This document shows, one piece after another, positions 46,235 to 55,376 of a stretch of 64,000 nucleotides of DNA. A program made the translations under genes and the position numbers. The DNA lies in NCBI RefSeq assembly GCF_000740775.1, contig NZ_JFGS01000002.1, positions 186,001 through 250,000 on the forward strand, given 5' to 3'. A model generated the notes under the pieces. That model saw only the letters and a list, made by a program, of their open reading frames with translations. It searched no databases and was not told the origin of the DNA. This DNA is from Haematobacter missouriensis (GTDB taxonomy: Bacteria > Pseudomonadota > Alphaproteobacteria > Rhodobacterales > Rhodobacteraceae). Position 1 is the first letter of the stretch, and each line of letters opens with the position of its first letter.

Positions 46235-46666
46235 GGCGGAGCCAGACCATGTGGCGTCTCACCGGTCAAGTGCGACATGATGTGCGGATGTGGAAAACAA
46301 CCGCTGTGGATTGCGGACGGCACACCTCAAGATGCCGACGCGAGTCCCGATGCGTGCGGGGACATCCACTGCCTCTCCGCCCTATGCCAATATCAGCGGC
46401 AAGCACGTGCGTCGGAACTTGCCGCCCGCGTGATCACCCCTCACCGGCGGATACGGATGAATGACGAAGCGGTCGGCCCCCGACCATCGCGGGCAGGCGC
46501 TGCGCGATGGGATGCACGGCGATGGACCGCGGGGTGATACCGCGGCCGCCAAGGGGTGGGACAGGCCTGCGGGGGGCTTCCGGCACGCGGCCCACCCTCC
46601 GAGGTGTAGGGGAGCGCGCGACATGCCCATAGGGCAATGCCGCAGCAGGCGCACCGGAGAAGCCCG
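46235..46666. other. Intergenic region between mtgA and leuB
   Basis: 432 bases with no supported gene on either strand. Open frames of 70-90 residues exist but show no family features or ribosome sites. It lies between mtgA (start side) and the 3' end of leuB, so it should carry the mtgA promoter and leuB terminator. Confidence 0.5.
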
Positions 46667-47767
46667 TCAGACCGCCGCCAGCGCCCGGACGATGGCATCG
46701 CCCATCTGCGAGGTGCTGAGCGGCGCACGGTCACCCGCCTGCATCAGATCAGCCGTCCGGTCGCCATCGGCCAGCACCTTCTCCACGGCGCGCTCCAGCC
46801 GGTCGGCCTCCGCGCCACGGTCGAAGGAGTAACGCAACGCCATGGCGAAGGAGAGGATGCAGGCGATCGGGTTGGCCTTGCCCTGCCCCGCGATATCCGG
46901 TGCGGAGCCGTGAACCGGCTCATAGAGCGCCTTCGGCCGACCGTTGGCCATCGGCGCACCGAGGCTCGCGGAGGGCAGCATGCCGAGAGAGCCAGTCAGC
47001 ATCGCGGCGAGATCCGACAGCAGATCGCCAAAGAGGTTGTCCGTCACGATGACGTCGAACTGCCGCGGCCAGCGGGTGAGCTGCATGGCACCGGCATCGG
47101 CATACATATGCGTCAGCTCCACGTCGGGGTATTCATCGTCGTGGACCTTCTGGACGACTTCACGCCACAGGACGCCGGATTCCATCACATTGGCCTTCTC
47201 CATAGAGCAGACCTTGTTATGACGCCGCCGCGCCAGCTCGAAAGCGGAGCGGGCAACGCGGGCGATCTCGGATTCCGTATAGCGCTGGGTGTTGATGCCC
47301 ACCCGCTCATTACCCTCCATGAAGATGCCGCGCGGCTCGCCGAAATAGACGCCCGAGGTCAACTCCCGCACGATCATGATGTCGAGCCCGGCCACCACCT
47401 CCCGCTTGAGCGAGGAGAAATCGGCCAGCGCGTCGAAGCACTGTGCGGGCCGGAGGTTCGCGTAGAGGTCCATCTCCTTGCGGAGGCGCAACAGCCCCCG
47501 CTCCGGCTTCACCGAAAAATCCAGCACATCGTATTTCGGCCCGCCCACGGCACCGAGCAGCACCGCATCCACCGATTGCGCCAGCTCCATCGTCTCGTCC
47601 GTGAGCGGCGTGCCATGCGCGTCATAGGAGCAGCCGCCGACAAGTCCCTCATGAATGTCGAAGACAAGGCCCTGACCGGCGAACCAGTCGATGACCTTGC
47701 GGACCTCGGTCATCACTTCGGGGCCGATGCCATCGCCGGGCAGGATGAGAAGCGACGGGTTAGACAT
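46667..47767 (-). CDS. leuB: 3-isopropylmalate dehydrogenase
   Basis: 366 residues. [12 protein letters not shown] at the N-terminus, [15 protein letters not shown], and the isocitrate/isopropylmalate dehydrogenase signature [20 protein letters not shown] with [18 protein letters not shown]. Oxidises and decarboxylates 3-isopropylmalate in leucine synthesis. The ATG at 47767 is preceded by AAGGAGG eight bases upstream; an in-frame TTG two codons earlier is less likely. Same strand as leuD and leuC, but an EEP-family gene lies between. Confidence 0.96.
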   Translation of the reverse strand: MSNPSLLILPGDGIGPEVMTEVRKVIDWFAGQGLVFDIHEGLVGGCSYDAHGTPLTDETMELAQSVDAVLLGAVGGPKYDVLDFSVKPERGLLRLRKEMDLYANLRPAQCFDALADFSSLKREVVAGLDIMIVRELTSGVYFGEPRGIFMEGNERVGINTQRYTESEIARVARSAFELARRRHNKVCSMEKANVMESGVLWREVVQKVHDDEYPDVELTHMYADAGAMQLTRWPRQFDVIVTDNLFGDLLSDLAAMLTGSLGMLPSASLGAPMANGRPKALYEPVHGSAPDIAGQGKANPIACILSFAMALRYSFDRGAEADRLERAVEKVLADGDRTADLMQAGDRAPLSTSQMGDAIVRALAAV

Positions 47768-47979
47768 GGACAATTCCTCCTTATGCGCCGGGATGGCCTA
47801 GCCTTCGGCCCTCCGTCGGTCAAGCGGCGTGCAGCGGAGCCGGGATGCTGACTGCCCCCGAACCGGCCTGTCCCGCATGCCGCAGGCCGTCTCTGGGGCG
47901 CTGCCGGGAAGTCCGCCTGCCCTCGGTCAGCCGCTGACTTCATCCGTGGCGGCGGGAACGGGAGCGGATCGGCGGCGCG

Positions 47980-49014
47980 CTACGGAACTGTTGCCTGCGC
48001 TGCCTCCATGCGCAGCGGGGGGAGTGTCACATCCACCATCACGACGGAATGGCGATCCTCCCCCTCCGGTGGAAGCAGACCGGCGGAGAGAAGCGTCATA
48101 TCCCGGGAGGGAAGGACATAGTCCACACGCAACCGGCCCGGCCCCCGTTTGCCGGAGCGGAGCATGCTCCAGTCCGCCGTCGCCGTGCCTCCCTGTGGAT
48201 CGGCAGGACGCGGGTCCGTCAGACGTGGATCGGCCAGAAGACGCGCCATGGCCTGACGCATGCCATCGCCGCCTTCGGGATCCAGATTGGCATCCCCCAT
48301 CAGTACGAAGGGCATGGAAGGCGGCGGACCAAGCGCCCCGTCCAGCAGCGCACCCCAGATCGCTGTTTCGTCGTGATTGCGGCGCCGGCTCCTCTCCCCG
48401 CCGAAGGCTGGCGGCCCTGCGCACCATGTCAGCAGCGTCACCCGCTTGGTTCCCCACAGAACGGGCACCTGCCAATGCCCGGTGGTGGAGAGTCTTTGCG
48501 CCGCCGCCGCCGGGCCGGTCAGGGGGGAAAGGTTGCCGGGAAAGTCGCGCCAGAGCATCGCGCTGTGATCGACGATCTCCTCCCGCAGAATGGGCAGTCG
48601 GGAGAGCAGGGCCATTCCCTTCTCTCCGCTGAAATTACCGAAACCCTGGGCGTCGGCCGGCCCGCCCAGACGCCCGTCGCCATCGAGATCCAGCCCCGTC
48701 GCCATGCCGGTGTTCGGCCGAAGCGCCAGCCGATGGGGATAGTCGAGCCCCGCCGCCCGCACGCGATCCGCGAGGGCGTCGAGTGCCAGCCCGTCGTGGT
48801 CCCAGTCGATGCCACACAACAGCAGCACATCCGCTCCCGCCGCCACGATCCGGCGCACCGCGGTTTCCACCCCGGGCGCGCCCGGTTTCAACAGGTCACG
48901 ATACAGCAGGCCCGGCCCGTCACGGGTGAGTTCGGTCGTATATTGCGCAAGCCGCAGCCGGTCGCCCGCAAAGGCGGGTGTGACGAAGAGCAGAAGGAAA
49001 AGAAGCCGCAGCAT
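47980..49014 (-). CDS. Secreted endonuclease/exonuclease/phosphatase-family protein
   Basis: 344 residues. The first 16 residues (MLRLLFLLLFVTPAFA) are a signal peptide, and the rest is an EEP-fold protein: LLLCGIDWDHDGLALDAL, GFGNFSGEKGMALLSRLPI, FVLMGDANLDPEGGDG (metal-binding Asn/Asp) and RLRVDYVLPSRDM, HSVVMVDV (catalytic His). A periplasmic or secreted nuclease or phosphodiesterase; substrate unknown. It lies between leuB and leuD with 212- and 327-base gaps, probably not part of the leucine pathway. Confidence 0.85.
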   Translation of the reverse strand: MLRLLFLLLFVTPAFAGDRLRLAQYTTELTRDGPGLLYRDLLKPGAPGVETAVRRIVAAGADVLLLCGIDWDHDGLALDALADRVRAAGLDYPHRLALRPNTGMATGLDLDGDGRLGGPADAQGFGNFSGEKGMALLSRLPILREEIVDHSAMLWRDFPGNLSPLTGPAAAAQRLSTTGHWQVPVLWGTKRVTLLTWCAGPPAFGGERSRRRNHDETAIWGALLDGALGPPPSMPFVLMGDANLDPEGGDGMRQAMARLLADPRLTDPRPADPQGGTATADWSMLRSGKRGPGRLRVDYVLPSRDMTLLSAGLLPPEGEDRHSVVMVDVTLPPLRMEAAQATVP

Positions 49015-49341
49015 CCCTGCAGGATGTCACGACTTCCCTAAGACGCGGTTAACAAGCGGCCGAAACGCCCCGAATTAACAGGCTGCTTAAAAAGTCGGGC
49101 ACCTAACTAGGATTGCGTCGAAGCCAGAAATCTTTCCTGTCACGCGCCAAGACCGGCGGCTTCCGGGGCGCATCTCAACACCGTGTGGGAAAGATCTCCA
49201 CCCCAGGGGAGTCGTGGACGGCCTTTTCAGCAGCCGGTTAACCCTCCCGGCGGCCGGAACATCCCGTCCTCGGCACGGGGATCCGGCCCGGTGTCCCGCC
49301 GCGCCGACCGTTGATGGGATTTCCGGCAGTCAGCGAGTCCG
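49015..49341. other. Intergenic region between EEP gene and leuD
   Basis: 327 bases, mostly occupied by the inverted-repeat element at 49076-49242. No gene supported. Confidence 0.6.
49076..49242. repeat. Intergenic inverted-repeat element, copy 2
   Basis: The left end TTAACAGGCTGCTTAAAAAG and the right end, inverted, TTAACCGGCTGCTGAAAAGG, are nearly the same, giving a palindromic-ended element of about 167 bases. Related to the elements at 16559 and 24253. Confidence 0.65.
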
Positions 49342-49947
49342 TCAGGCCCAGGGGCGGGACATGCGGGTGTTTGCCTCATAGGCGTCGATGTCGCCCGCGT
49401 TTTCCAGCGTCAGCCCGATGTCATCGAGACCGTTCAGCAGGCAGTGCTTGCGGAACGGGTCGATCTCGAAGTGGAATACCTCGCCATCGGAGGCGGATAC
49501 GGTCTGCGCCTCCAGATCCACCGTGATCCGCGCATTGGAGCCGCGCCGGGCGTCATCCATCAGCCGATCCACCTGCTCCTGCGGAAGCGTGATCGGCAGG
49601 ATGCCGTTCTTGAAGCAGTTGTTGTAGAAGATGTCGGCAAAGCTGGTGGAGATCACGCAGCGAATGCCAAAATCCAGAAGCGCCCAAGGAGCATGCTCGC
49701 GCGAGGAGCCACAGCCGAAGTTGTCGCCCGCGACGATGATCTCAGCCTTGCGATAGGCGGGCTGGTTCAGCACGAAATCCGGCTTCTCCGATCCATCGGC
49801 CTCATAGCGCATCTCGTCGAACAGGTTCTTGCCCAGCCCCGTCCGCTTGATCGTCTTGAGGAACTGCTTGGGGATGATCATGTCCGTGTCGATATTGACC
49901 AGCGGCATCGGCGCGGCGACCCCGGTCAGCGTGGTGAAACGATCCAT
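49342..49947 (-). CDS. leuD: 3-isopropylmalate dehydratase small subunit
   Basis: 201 residues. Swivelling domain of the aconitase family: [16 protein letters not shown] near the N-terminus, [18 protein letters not shown] (ligand and phosphate-binding) and [17 protein letters not shown]. Pairs with LeuC to isomerise 2-isopropylmalate to 3-isopropylmalate. Adjacent to leuC: its ATG overlaps the leuC stop by one base. Confidence 0.97.
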   Translation of the reverse strand: MDRFTTLTGVAAPMPLVNIDTDMIIPKQFLKTIKRTGLGKNLFDEMRYEADGSEKPDFVLNQPAYRKAEIIVAGDNFGCGSSREHAPWALLDFGIRCVISTSFADIFYNNCFKNGILPITLPQEQVDRLMDDARRGSNARITVDLEAQTVSASDGEVFHFEIDPFRKHCLLNGLDDIGLTLENAGDIDAYEANTRMSRPWA

Positions 49948-51389
49948 CAGGCAGTCTCCCTTTCGGCTGTCAGTTCACGCACGTCCACCAGATGGCCCGC
50001 GATACCTGCGGCGGCGGCCATGGCGGGGCTCATCAGATGCGTCCGCCCCCCACGGCCCATGCGGCCCTCGAAATTGCGATTGGATGTGCCCGCGCAGCGC
50101 TCACCGGGTGCGAGCTGATCGGGGTTCATACCGAGACACATGGAGCATCCCGCCAGCCGCCATTCGAAACCTGCCGCGCGGAAGATGTCCGCGAGGCCTT
50201 CCTCCTCCGCCTGCAAACGAACGAGACCCGACCCCGGCACCACCATGCCCCGCACACCGGAGGCGAGCTTGCGCCCCTTCACCACCGCGGCGGCGGCGCG
50301 CAGATCCTCGATCCGGCCATTGGTGCAGGAGCCGATGAACACGGCGTCGATCGGGATCTCCGACAGCGGGGTTCCGGGCGTCAGACCCATGTAGTCGAGA
50401 CTCCGCCGCGCGGCTTCCGCTTTTGCACTTGGGAAATCCTCGGGGTCCGGCACGATGCCGGTGATCGGCAGCACGTCCTCCGGGCTGGTGCCCCAGGTGA
50501 CGACGGGAGCGATATCCTCTCCGCGGAGCGTGACCACCTTGTCGTAATGCGCGCCCTCATCCGTGAAGAGCGTCTTCCAATAGGCGACCGCCGCCTCCCA
50601 AGCCGCACCCTTGGGCGCATGCGGTCGGCCCATGACATAGGCGAAGGTCGTCTCGTCCGGCGCGATGAGACCTGCGCGTGCGCCGCCCTCGATCGCCATG
50701 TTACAGACGGTCATCCGGCCTTCCATCGACAGTTCGCGAATCGCTTGACCGCAATACTCGATGACATAGCCGGTGCCGCCTGCCGTGCCGGTGGCGCCGA
50801 TGACCGACAGGGTGATGTCCTTGGCGGTCACGCCGGGGCGCAGACTCCCGGTGATCTCCACCTTCATGTTCTTCGACTTCTTCTGGATCAGGGTCTGGGT
50901 GGCAAGCACATGCTCCACCTCCGAGGTGCCGATCCCGTGCGCCAGCGCGCCGAAGGCCCCGTGCGTCGCGGTATGGCTGTCGCCGCAGACAACGGTCATG
51001 CCCGGCAGCGTCCATCCCTGCTCAGGCCCGACGATGTGCACGATCCCCTGCCGAATGTCGTTCACCGGGTAATAGACCACACCGAAATCGCGGGCGTTCT
51101 TGTCCAGCGCATCGACCTGAATGCGGGATTCCTCGTTGTCGATGCCCTTCTCGCGATCCCAGGTTGTGGGAACGTTGTGATCGGGCACGGCGATGGTCTT
51201 TTCGGGTGCGCGGACCTTTCGGCCGGTCATCCGCAGGCCCTCGAAGGCTTGCGGCGAAGTCACCTCATGAACGAGGTGCCGGTCGATATAGAGAAGGCAG
51301 GTGCCGTCTTCGGACTGGTGGACGACATGATCGTCCCAGATCTTGTCATAGAGCGTTCGTGGACTGCGGCTGGCGGTGTCGGCTGACAT
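49947..51389 (-). CDS. leuC: 3-isopropylmalate dehydratase large subunit
   Basis: 480 residues. Three Cys ligands of the 4Fe-4S cluster are visible in the blocks [16 protein letters not shown] and [17 protein letters not shown]; upstream [20 protein letters not shown] is the aconitase-like active-site block. The start at 51389 is preceded by GGAGTG. Followed by leuD with a one-base overlap. The leader between this gene and gpx is 413 bases long. Confidence 0.97.
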   Translation of the reverse strand: MSADTASRSPRTLYDKIWDDHVVHQSEDGTCLLYIDRHLVHEVTSPQAFEGLRMTGRKVRAPEKTIAVPDHNVPTTWDREKGIDNEESRIQVDALDKNARDFGVVYYPVNDIRQGIVHIVGPEQGWTLPGMTVVCGDSHTATHGAFGALAHGIGTSEVEHVLATQTLIQKKSKNMKVEITGSLRPGVTAKDITLSVIGATGTAGGTGYVIEYCGQAIRELSMEGRMTVCNMAIEGGARAGLIAPDETTFAYVMGRPHAPKGAAWEAAVAYWKTLFTDEGAHYDKVVTLRGEDIAPVVTWGTSPEDVLPITGIVPDPEDFPSAKAEAARRSLDYMGLTPGTPLSEIPIDAVFIGSCTNGRIEDLRAAAAVVKGRKLASGVRGMVVPGSGLVRLQAEEEGLADIFRAAGFEWRLAGCSMCLGMNPDQLAPGERCAGTSNRNFEGRMGRGGRTHLMSPAMAAAAGIAGHLVDVRELTAERETA

Positions 51390-51802
51390 CGGAATTCACT
51401 CCGTTCGGAATGGCTGTTACGCGGCAATGCGCGCGGCTTTTCGGAAGGGTGTCGCAAGGCGCATGGGGCGGACGCTTGACGGCGCCGCCCGCGCGATCAA
51501 AGTCGCCCGAGGATCGAATGCTCCACGCCGAAGAAGCGGCCCGGAAGCCGTGCACGGTCGTGGATATTGAAATAGACGAAGCCTCTCATGGCAGCCCTCA
51601 TAGCCGCATCTCCGGCAGCAGGCAAGCACCCACCGCCACAGAACGCAACAACCGGATGGCAGACAGGCGGGACGAGCAAGTTTGTTGCGCAGGCCCTGTG
51701 CTGGAGGGCAGAACGACACCGCTTCACCCGCCAGCCACGGCCGCTTCATCGGGAGGGTCAGCGGGAGGAATTAGCTCCGCCGAAACGCCCTGCGAAGCGG
51801 GA
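51390..51802. other. Leader region of leuC (between leuC and gpx)
   Basis: 413 bases holding the leuC promoter and a candidate short ORF at 51497-51601 on the minus strand. On the minus strand a GGGCGG/CCGCCC stem occurs near 51458-51482. I find no leucine-rich leader peptide and no T-box, so the regulatory mechanism is unclear. Confidence 0.45.
51497..51601 (-). CDS. Possible 34-residue short protein upstream of leuC
   Basis: Opens with ATG at 51601 behind GGAGA (7 bases) and encodes MRAAMRGFVYFNIHDRARL and then a Phe/Leu-containing end, stopping at 51497. Not Leu-rich, so not an ordinary leucine attenuation peptide. Similarity unknown; could be a chance frame. Confidence 0.3.
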   Translation of the reverse strand: MRAAMRGFVYFNIHDRARLPGRFFGVEHSILGRL

Positions 51803-52348
51803 TCAGCCCTTCGCCAGCTCCGCGTCGATCGCAGCGAGGATACGGGGGTCGTCCGCTGGAATATCGGGAGCGAAGCGGGCGACCACGTCGCCATGGCGGG
51901 AGATCAGGAATTTCTCGAAGTTCCATTGCACCTCAGGGCGGGGATTCATGGCGATCCCCTTGCCCTCGAGCCGCGCGCGCCAAGGCCCTTCGCCCTCCGC
52001 CTCCGGGATCGCCCCGGTCAGAGCGGTATAGAGCGGGTGGCGATCCGCACCGGCCACCGAGATCTTGGAGAACATGGGAAAGCTCACATCATATGTGAGG
52101 GAGCAGAACTCCGCGATCTCGCTGTCCGACCCGGGTTCCTGGCCCAGAAAGTCGTTCGCGGGGAAGCCCAGCACCTCGAAGCCTTGGTCCTTCTTGGACT
52201 CGTAGAGCGCCTCAAGACCGGCATATTGCGGGGTGAGACCGCATTTCGACGCGACATTGACGATGAGAAGCACCTTGCCGGCATGGGCGCCAAGCGTGTC
52301 GGGACTGCCGTCGATGCGGGTGAGCGGAAGGGTGGTGAGCGTATCCAT
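51803..52348 (-). CDS. Glutathione peroxidase (GPx family)
   Basis: 181 residues. The peroxidatic Cys 36 in IVNVASKCGLTPQYAGLEAL, Gln in the GFPANDFLGQEPG block and Trp in VQWNFEKFLISRHGDVVARF complete the catalytic triad of a Cys-type GPx. It reduces peroxides with glutathione or thioredoxin. The start at 52348 (MDTLTTLPLTRID) is preceded by GGAGACC; the longer frame to 52423 has no family match. Confidence 0.94.
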   Translation of the reverse strand: MDTLTTLPLTRIDGSPDTLGAHAGKVLLIVNVASKCGLTPQYAGLEALYESKKDQGFEVLGFPANDFLGQEPGSDSEIAEFCSLTYDVSFPMFSKISVAGADRHPLYTALTGAIPEAEGEGPWRARLEGKGIAMNPRPEVQWNFEKFLISRHGDVVARFAPDIPADDPRILAAIDAELAKG

Positions 52349-52675
52349 GGAGGGTCTCCGGCAGGGGTTGTCAGCGGCATTCCGGCGGGGCGTCGGCTCA
52401 TGCCACCCTCCGGATGCCGCCATGCACCATGCCCCAGTCGCGCCCCGCCGTCACCCCCGCCCGTCGGGAGGTCATCACTTCTGTGCGGAAGGTGGAAGAT
52501 CGCCGCGACGGCGGCACGAATCCGGGACCGCTGTGCATTGAGAAATCGCCGTCGAAGTGTTAAATGGATAAGCGTCCCGGCGCCGGGGAGGATCGGGCGC
52601 GCAGAGAAGGAGGACAATGTCCTGTCGTACATATCGCCCGCGGTCGGCGCCAAGACCGCTTCGGGAGCCGCGGGC
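52349..52675. other. Divergent promoter region between gpx and rsfS
   Basis: 327 bases with a plus-strand sigma70-like promoter at 52538-52565 and a short ORF with a strong Shine-Dalgarno at 52617-52679, described separately. No other gene supported. Confidence 0.5.
52538..52565 (+). promoter_or_regulatory. Predicted sigma70-like promoter of rsfS
   Basis: TTGAGA, 16 bases, TTAAAT; about 50 bases upstream of the short ORF and 110 bases upstream of the rsfS start. Pattern-based only. Confidence 0.4.
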
Positions 52676-52679
52676 TTGA
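52617..52679 (+). CDS. Short ORF (20 codons) overlapping rsfS
   Basis: ATG at 52617 is directly preceded by AAGGAGG with a three-base spacer and encodes MSCRTYRPRSAPRPLREPRA. Its TGA overlaps the TTG start of rsfS. A coupled leader peptide is possible; so is a sequencing or annotation artefact. Confidence 0.3.
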   Translation: MSCRTYRPRSAPRPLREPRA

Positions 52680-53047
52680 GTACCGCACCCCAAGGGAACG
52701 TCGCAGAGCCCTCCAGTGAGGAGCTCCTGTCCCGTATCGTCGCCTCACTGGATGACGACAAAGCCGAGGAGATCGTGACGATCGACCTCAAGGGCCGGTC
52801 GTCGGTCGCCGATTACATGGTGATCTGCTCCGGTCAGTCGTCGCGTCAGGTCGCCGCCATCGCCGACAAGCTCGTCGAGCGTCTGAAGGAGGACTACGGT
52901 CGCTCCTGCAAGATCGAGGGCAAGGAACAGGGCGACTGGGTGCTGATCGACGCGGCCGATGTCATCGTGCACGTCTTCCGCCCGGAAGTGCGCGAGTTCT
53001 ATCAGCTCGAGAAGATGTGGATGCCCACCGGCCCCCGCGCGGCCTGA
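52676..53047 (+). CDS. rsfS: Ribosome silencing factor RsfS
   Basis: About 123 residues. Contains LDDDKAEEIVTIDLKGRSSV, DYMVICSGQSSRQVAAIADK, EQGDWVLIDAADVIVHVF and RPEVREFYQLEKMW, the RsfS/Iojap core. It binds L14 and blocks subunit joining in starved cells. No ATG or GTG opens the frame: TTG at 52676 or CTG at 52622 (eight bases after AAGGAGG) are the options; TTG gives a normal N-terminus. First of rsfS-rlmH-gpmI. Confidence 0.92.
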   Translation: MSTAPQGNVAEPSSEELLSRIVASLDDDKAEEIVTIDLKGRSSVADYMVICSGQSSRQVAAIADKLVERLKEDYGRSCKIEGKEQGDWVLIDAADVIVHVFRPEVREFYQLEKMWMPTGPRAA

Positions 53048-53177
53048 AACTTCGACCGGTCTGACGTTCTGCCCGGCGCCCGGCGGGAGCCTTGACGACG
53101 GAGTCTCCGCCCGACGACGGTGAGAACGATTTGGCCGAGGGGTGCCGCGCACGTGGTGCCGGGAGATGTGACGCGTC

Positions 53178-53645
53178 GTGAAAGTGCAGATTTGCGCCGT
53201 GGGCCGGCTTCGAAGTGGCCCGGAGGCGGAGCTCGTATCGGATTATCTCGCGCGTTTCGACCGGACAGGTCGTCCGCACGGTTTGGGTCCAGCGGCAGTC
53301 GCGGAGGTTGAGGATCGCAAGGGCGGAGGCATGGCCGCGGAGGCGGAGCTTCTGCAACGCAGCCTTCCCTCAGGTGCCCTGACCGTCGTGATGGACGAGC
53401 GGGGGCAGATGCCCTCCTCCCCCGATTTCGCGGCGATGCTTGTTCGCTGGCGCGATCAGGGGCGCGACGTGGCGTTCGTGATCGGCGGAGCGGACGGGCT
53501 GTCTCCCACCTTCCGGGACCGAGCCGACGCGGCCATCTCGCTGGGGACGATGGTCTGGCCGCATATGCTCGTCCGGGTGATGCTGGCCGAACAGCTCTAC
53601 CGCGCCGCGACCATCATCGCCGGAACTCCTTATCACCGCTCCTGA
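53178..53645 (+). CDS. rlmH: 23S rRNA (pseudouridine1915-N3)-methyltransferase RlmH
   Basis: 155 residues, GTG start at 53178. SPOUT methyltransferase knot: SGALTVVMDERGQMPSSPDF, VAFVIGGADGLSPTFRDRAD, SLGTMVWPHMLVRVMLAEQL and YRAATIIAGTPYHRS at the very C-terminus, where catalytic Tyr/His/Arg lie. Methylates pseudouridine 1915 of 23S rRNA in 70S ribosomes. Follows rsfS, as in most proteobacteria. Confidence 0.96.
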   Translation: MKVQICAVGRLRSGPEAELVSDYLARFDRTGRPHGLGPAAVAEVEDRKGGGMAAEAELLQRSLPSGALTVVMDERGQMPSSPDFAAMLVRWRDQGRDVAFVIGGADGLSPTFRDRADAAISLGTMVWPHMLVRVMLAEQLYRAATIIAGTPYHRS

Positions 53646-53855
53646 ACCCACGCGGCTGGAGTTCCAACGGCACTCCCGCCCTGCCCGGTCAGGCGCCGCC
53701 CCCGGACGACTGGACCATCGACACCCGGACCGCCTACCGCGGCTCCGCACGATACCGTCACCGAAAGGCCGCGGAGTTGCCTTGCGCCGCGGTGGAGCGT
53801 AGAACGCCTGCGACCCGGCCGTTGCCATCCGTCTTTGCCAGCCAAGGAGCCCTTC

Positions 53856-55376
53856 ATGCCGTCGATAAAGCCCGTGGTTCTCTGCATTCTCGACGGTTGG
53901 GGATTGCGCGAGGAGCAGGAGGCGAATGCCCCGGCGCTGGCCGCCACGCCGAATTTCGACAGGCTGTGGAGCGGCTCTCCGCATGCGACGCTCATCACCC
54001 ATGGGCCGGATGTGGGCCTGCCGACCGGGCAGATGGGCAATTCGGAGGTCGGCCACACCAATATCGGCGCGGGTCGCGTGGTGGCGATGGACCTGGGACA
54101 GATCGACCTCGCCATTGAGGACGGCAGCTTCTTCGCCAATGAGGCCCTCCGCACTTTCCTCGCACATGTGGGTACGGCGAACGGGCGTGTACATCTGATG
54201 GGCGTCATATCCAACGGTGGTGTGCATGGTCACATCGAACACGTGCTGGCCGCGGCCCGTGCCGCGACGGAGGCGGGGCTCGGCGTGCTCGTCCACGCAA
54301 TCACCGACGGACGGGACGTGGCGCCCACTTCCGCCCCGGGCTTCATCGCCGATCTGGCGGCGCGGCTACCGGCGGGGGCGGAGATCGCCACGGTTTCGGG
54401 CCGTTACTACGCCATGGATCGCGACAACCGCTGGGAGCGGGTGGGCCTTGCGTATGACGCCATCGTGCGAGGCGGTGGCGAGCGCGCGGCGGATGCCGCG
54501 ACCGCCGTGGCCGCAGCCGCCGCGCGTGGCGAAACCGACGAATTCATCAGGCCAACGATCATCGGCGGCTATGCGGGCGCACAGGATGGCGACGGATTCT
54601 TCGCCCTGAATTTCCGGGCCGACCGCACGCGCGAGATCATGGCCGCCATCGGCGCGCCCGGCTTCGACGCTTTCGACACCGGGCCACGGCCCGACTGGTC
54701 GGCGCTGCTCGGGATGGTGGAATATTCCGATGCCCATAACGCCTACATGACGACCGCCTATCCCAAGCGGGACATCGTGAACACGCTCGCCTCCTGGGTG
54801 GCGGATCACGGCCTGCGGCAGTTCCATATCGCGGAGACGGAGAAATATCCCCATGTCACCTTCTTCCTGAACGGTGGCAAGGAAGCCCCGATGACGGGGG
54901 AGGATCGCTACATGGCGAAATCCCCCAAGGTCGCGACCTACGACCTGCAACCCGAAATGTCGGCGGATGAGGTGACCGATCACCTCGTCGCCGCGATCGG
55001 GGAGGGCTACGACCTCATCGTGGTGAATTATGCCAACCCGGACATGGTGGGCCATACCGGCGTCCTTTCCGCTGCCATCGCCGCCTGCGAGACGGTGGAC
55101 CGGGGGCTGGGCCGGGTGATCGCCGCCGTGGATGCCGCAGGCGGGGCGCTGATCGTCACTGCCGATCATGGTAACTGCGAAACGATGGTCGATCCGGTGA
55201 CGGGCGGACCGCATACGGCCCATACGACGAATCCCGTCCCGGTGATCCTTCATGGCGGACCAGCGGGAGTATCGCTGGCTGCAGGCAGGCTCGCTGATCT
55301 CGCGCCGACGGTGCTGGACCTCATGGGCCTGCCGAAGCCTGAGGAGATGACCGGCGAAAGCCTCGTGCGGCGATGA
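53856..55376 (+). CDS. gpmI: 2,3-bisphosphoglycerate-independent phosphoglycerate mutase
   Basis: 506 residues. Metal ligands in LCILDGWGL (Asp 13) and the catalytic Ser 63 in PTGQMGNSEVGHTNIGAGR; further metal sites in NYANPDMVGHTG and TADHGNCETM, plus GGVHGHIEHV and TDGRDVAPTS. Interconverts 3- and 2-phosphoglycerate in glycolysis. The ATG at 53856 follows AAGGAG. Its stop overlaps the envC-like start by four bases. Confidence 0.97.
   Translation: MPSIKPVVLCILDGWGLREEQEANAPALAATPNFDRLWSGSPHATLITHGPDVGLPTGQMGNSEVGHTNIGAGRVVAMDLGQIDLAIEDGSFFANEALRTFLAHVGTANGRVHLMGVISNGGVHGHIEHVLAAARAATEAGLGVLVHAITDGRDVAPTSAPGFIADLAARLPAGAEIATVSGRYYAMDRDNRWERVGLAYDAIVRGGGERAADAATAVAAAAARGETDEFIRPTIIGGYAGAQDGDGFFALNFRADRTREIMAAIGAPGFDAFDTGPRPDWSALLGMVEYSDAHNAYMTTAYPKRDIVNTLASWVADHGLRQFHIAETEKYPHVTFFLNGGKEAPMTGEDRYMAKSPKVATYDLQPEMSADEVTDHLVAAIGEGYDLIVVNYANPDMVGHTGVLSAAIAACETVDRGLGRVIAAVDAAGGALIVTADHGNCETMVDPVTGGPHTAHTTNPVPVILHGGPAGVSLAAGRLADLAPTVLDLMGLPKPEEMTGESLVRR

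Noticed and set aside
51164-53047. 627-residue continuous frame ending in RsfS
   Set aside because: Only the last 120 or so residues match a family; the rest lies antisense to leuC and gpx and has no ribosome site.
53646-53855. Possible hypothetical gene between rlmH and gpmI
   Set aside because: Open frames have no start with a ribosome site and no motif; the gap is probably just a leader.
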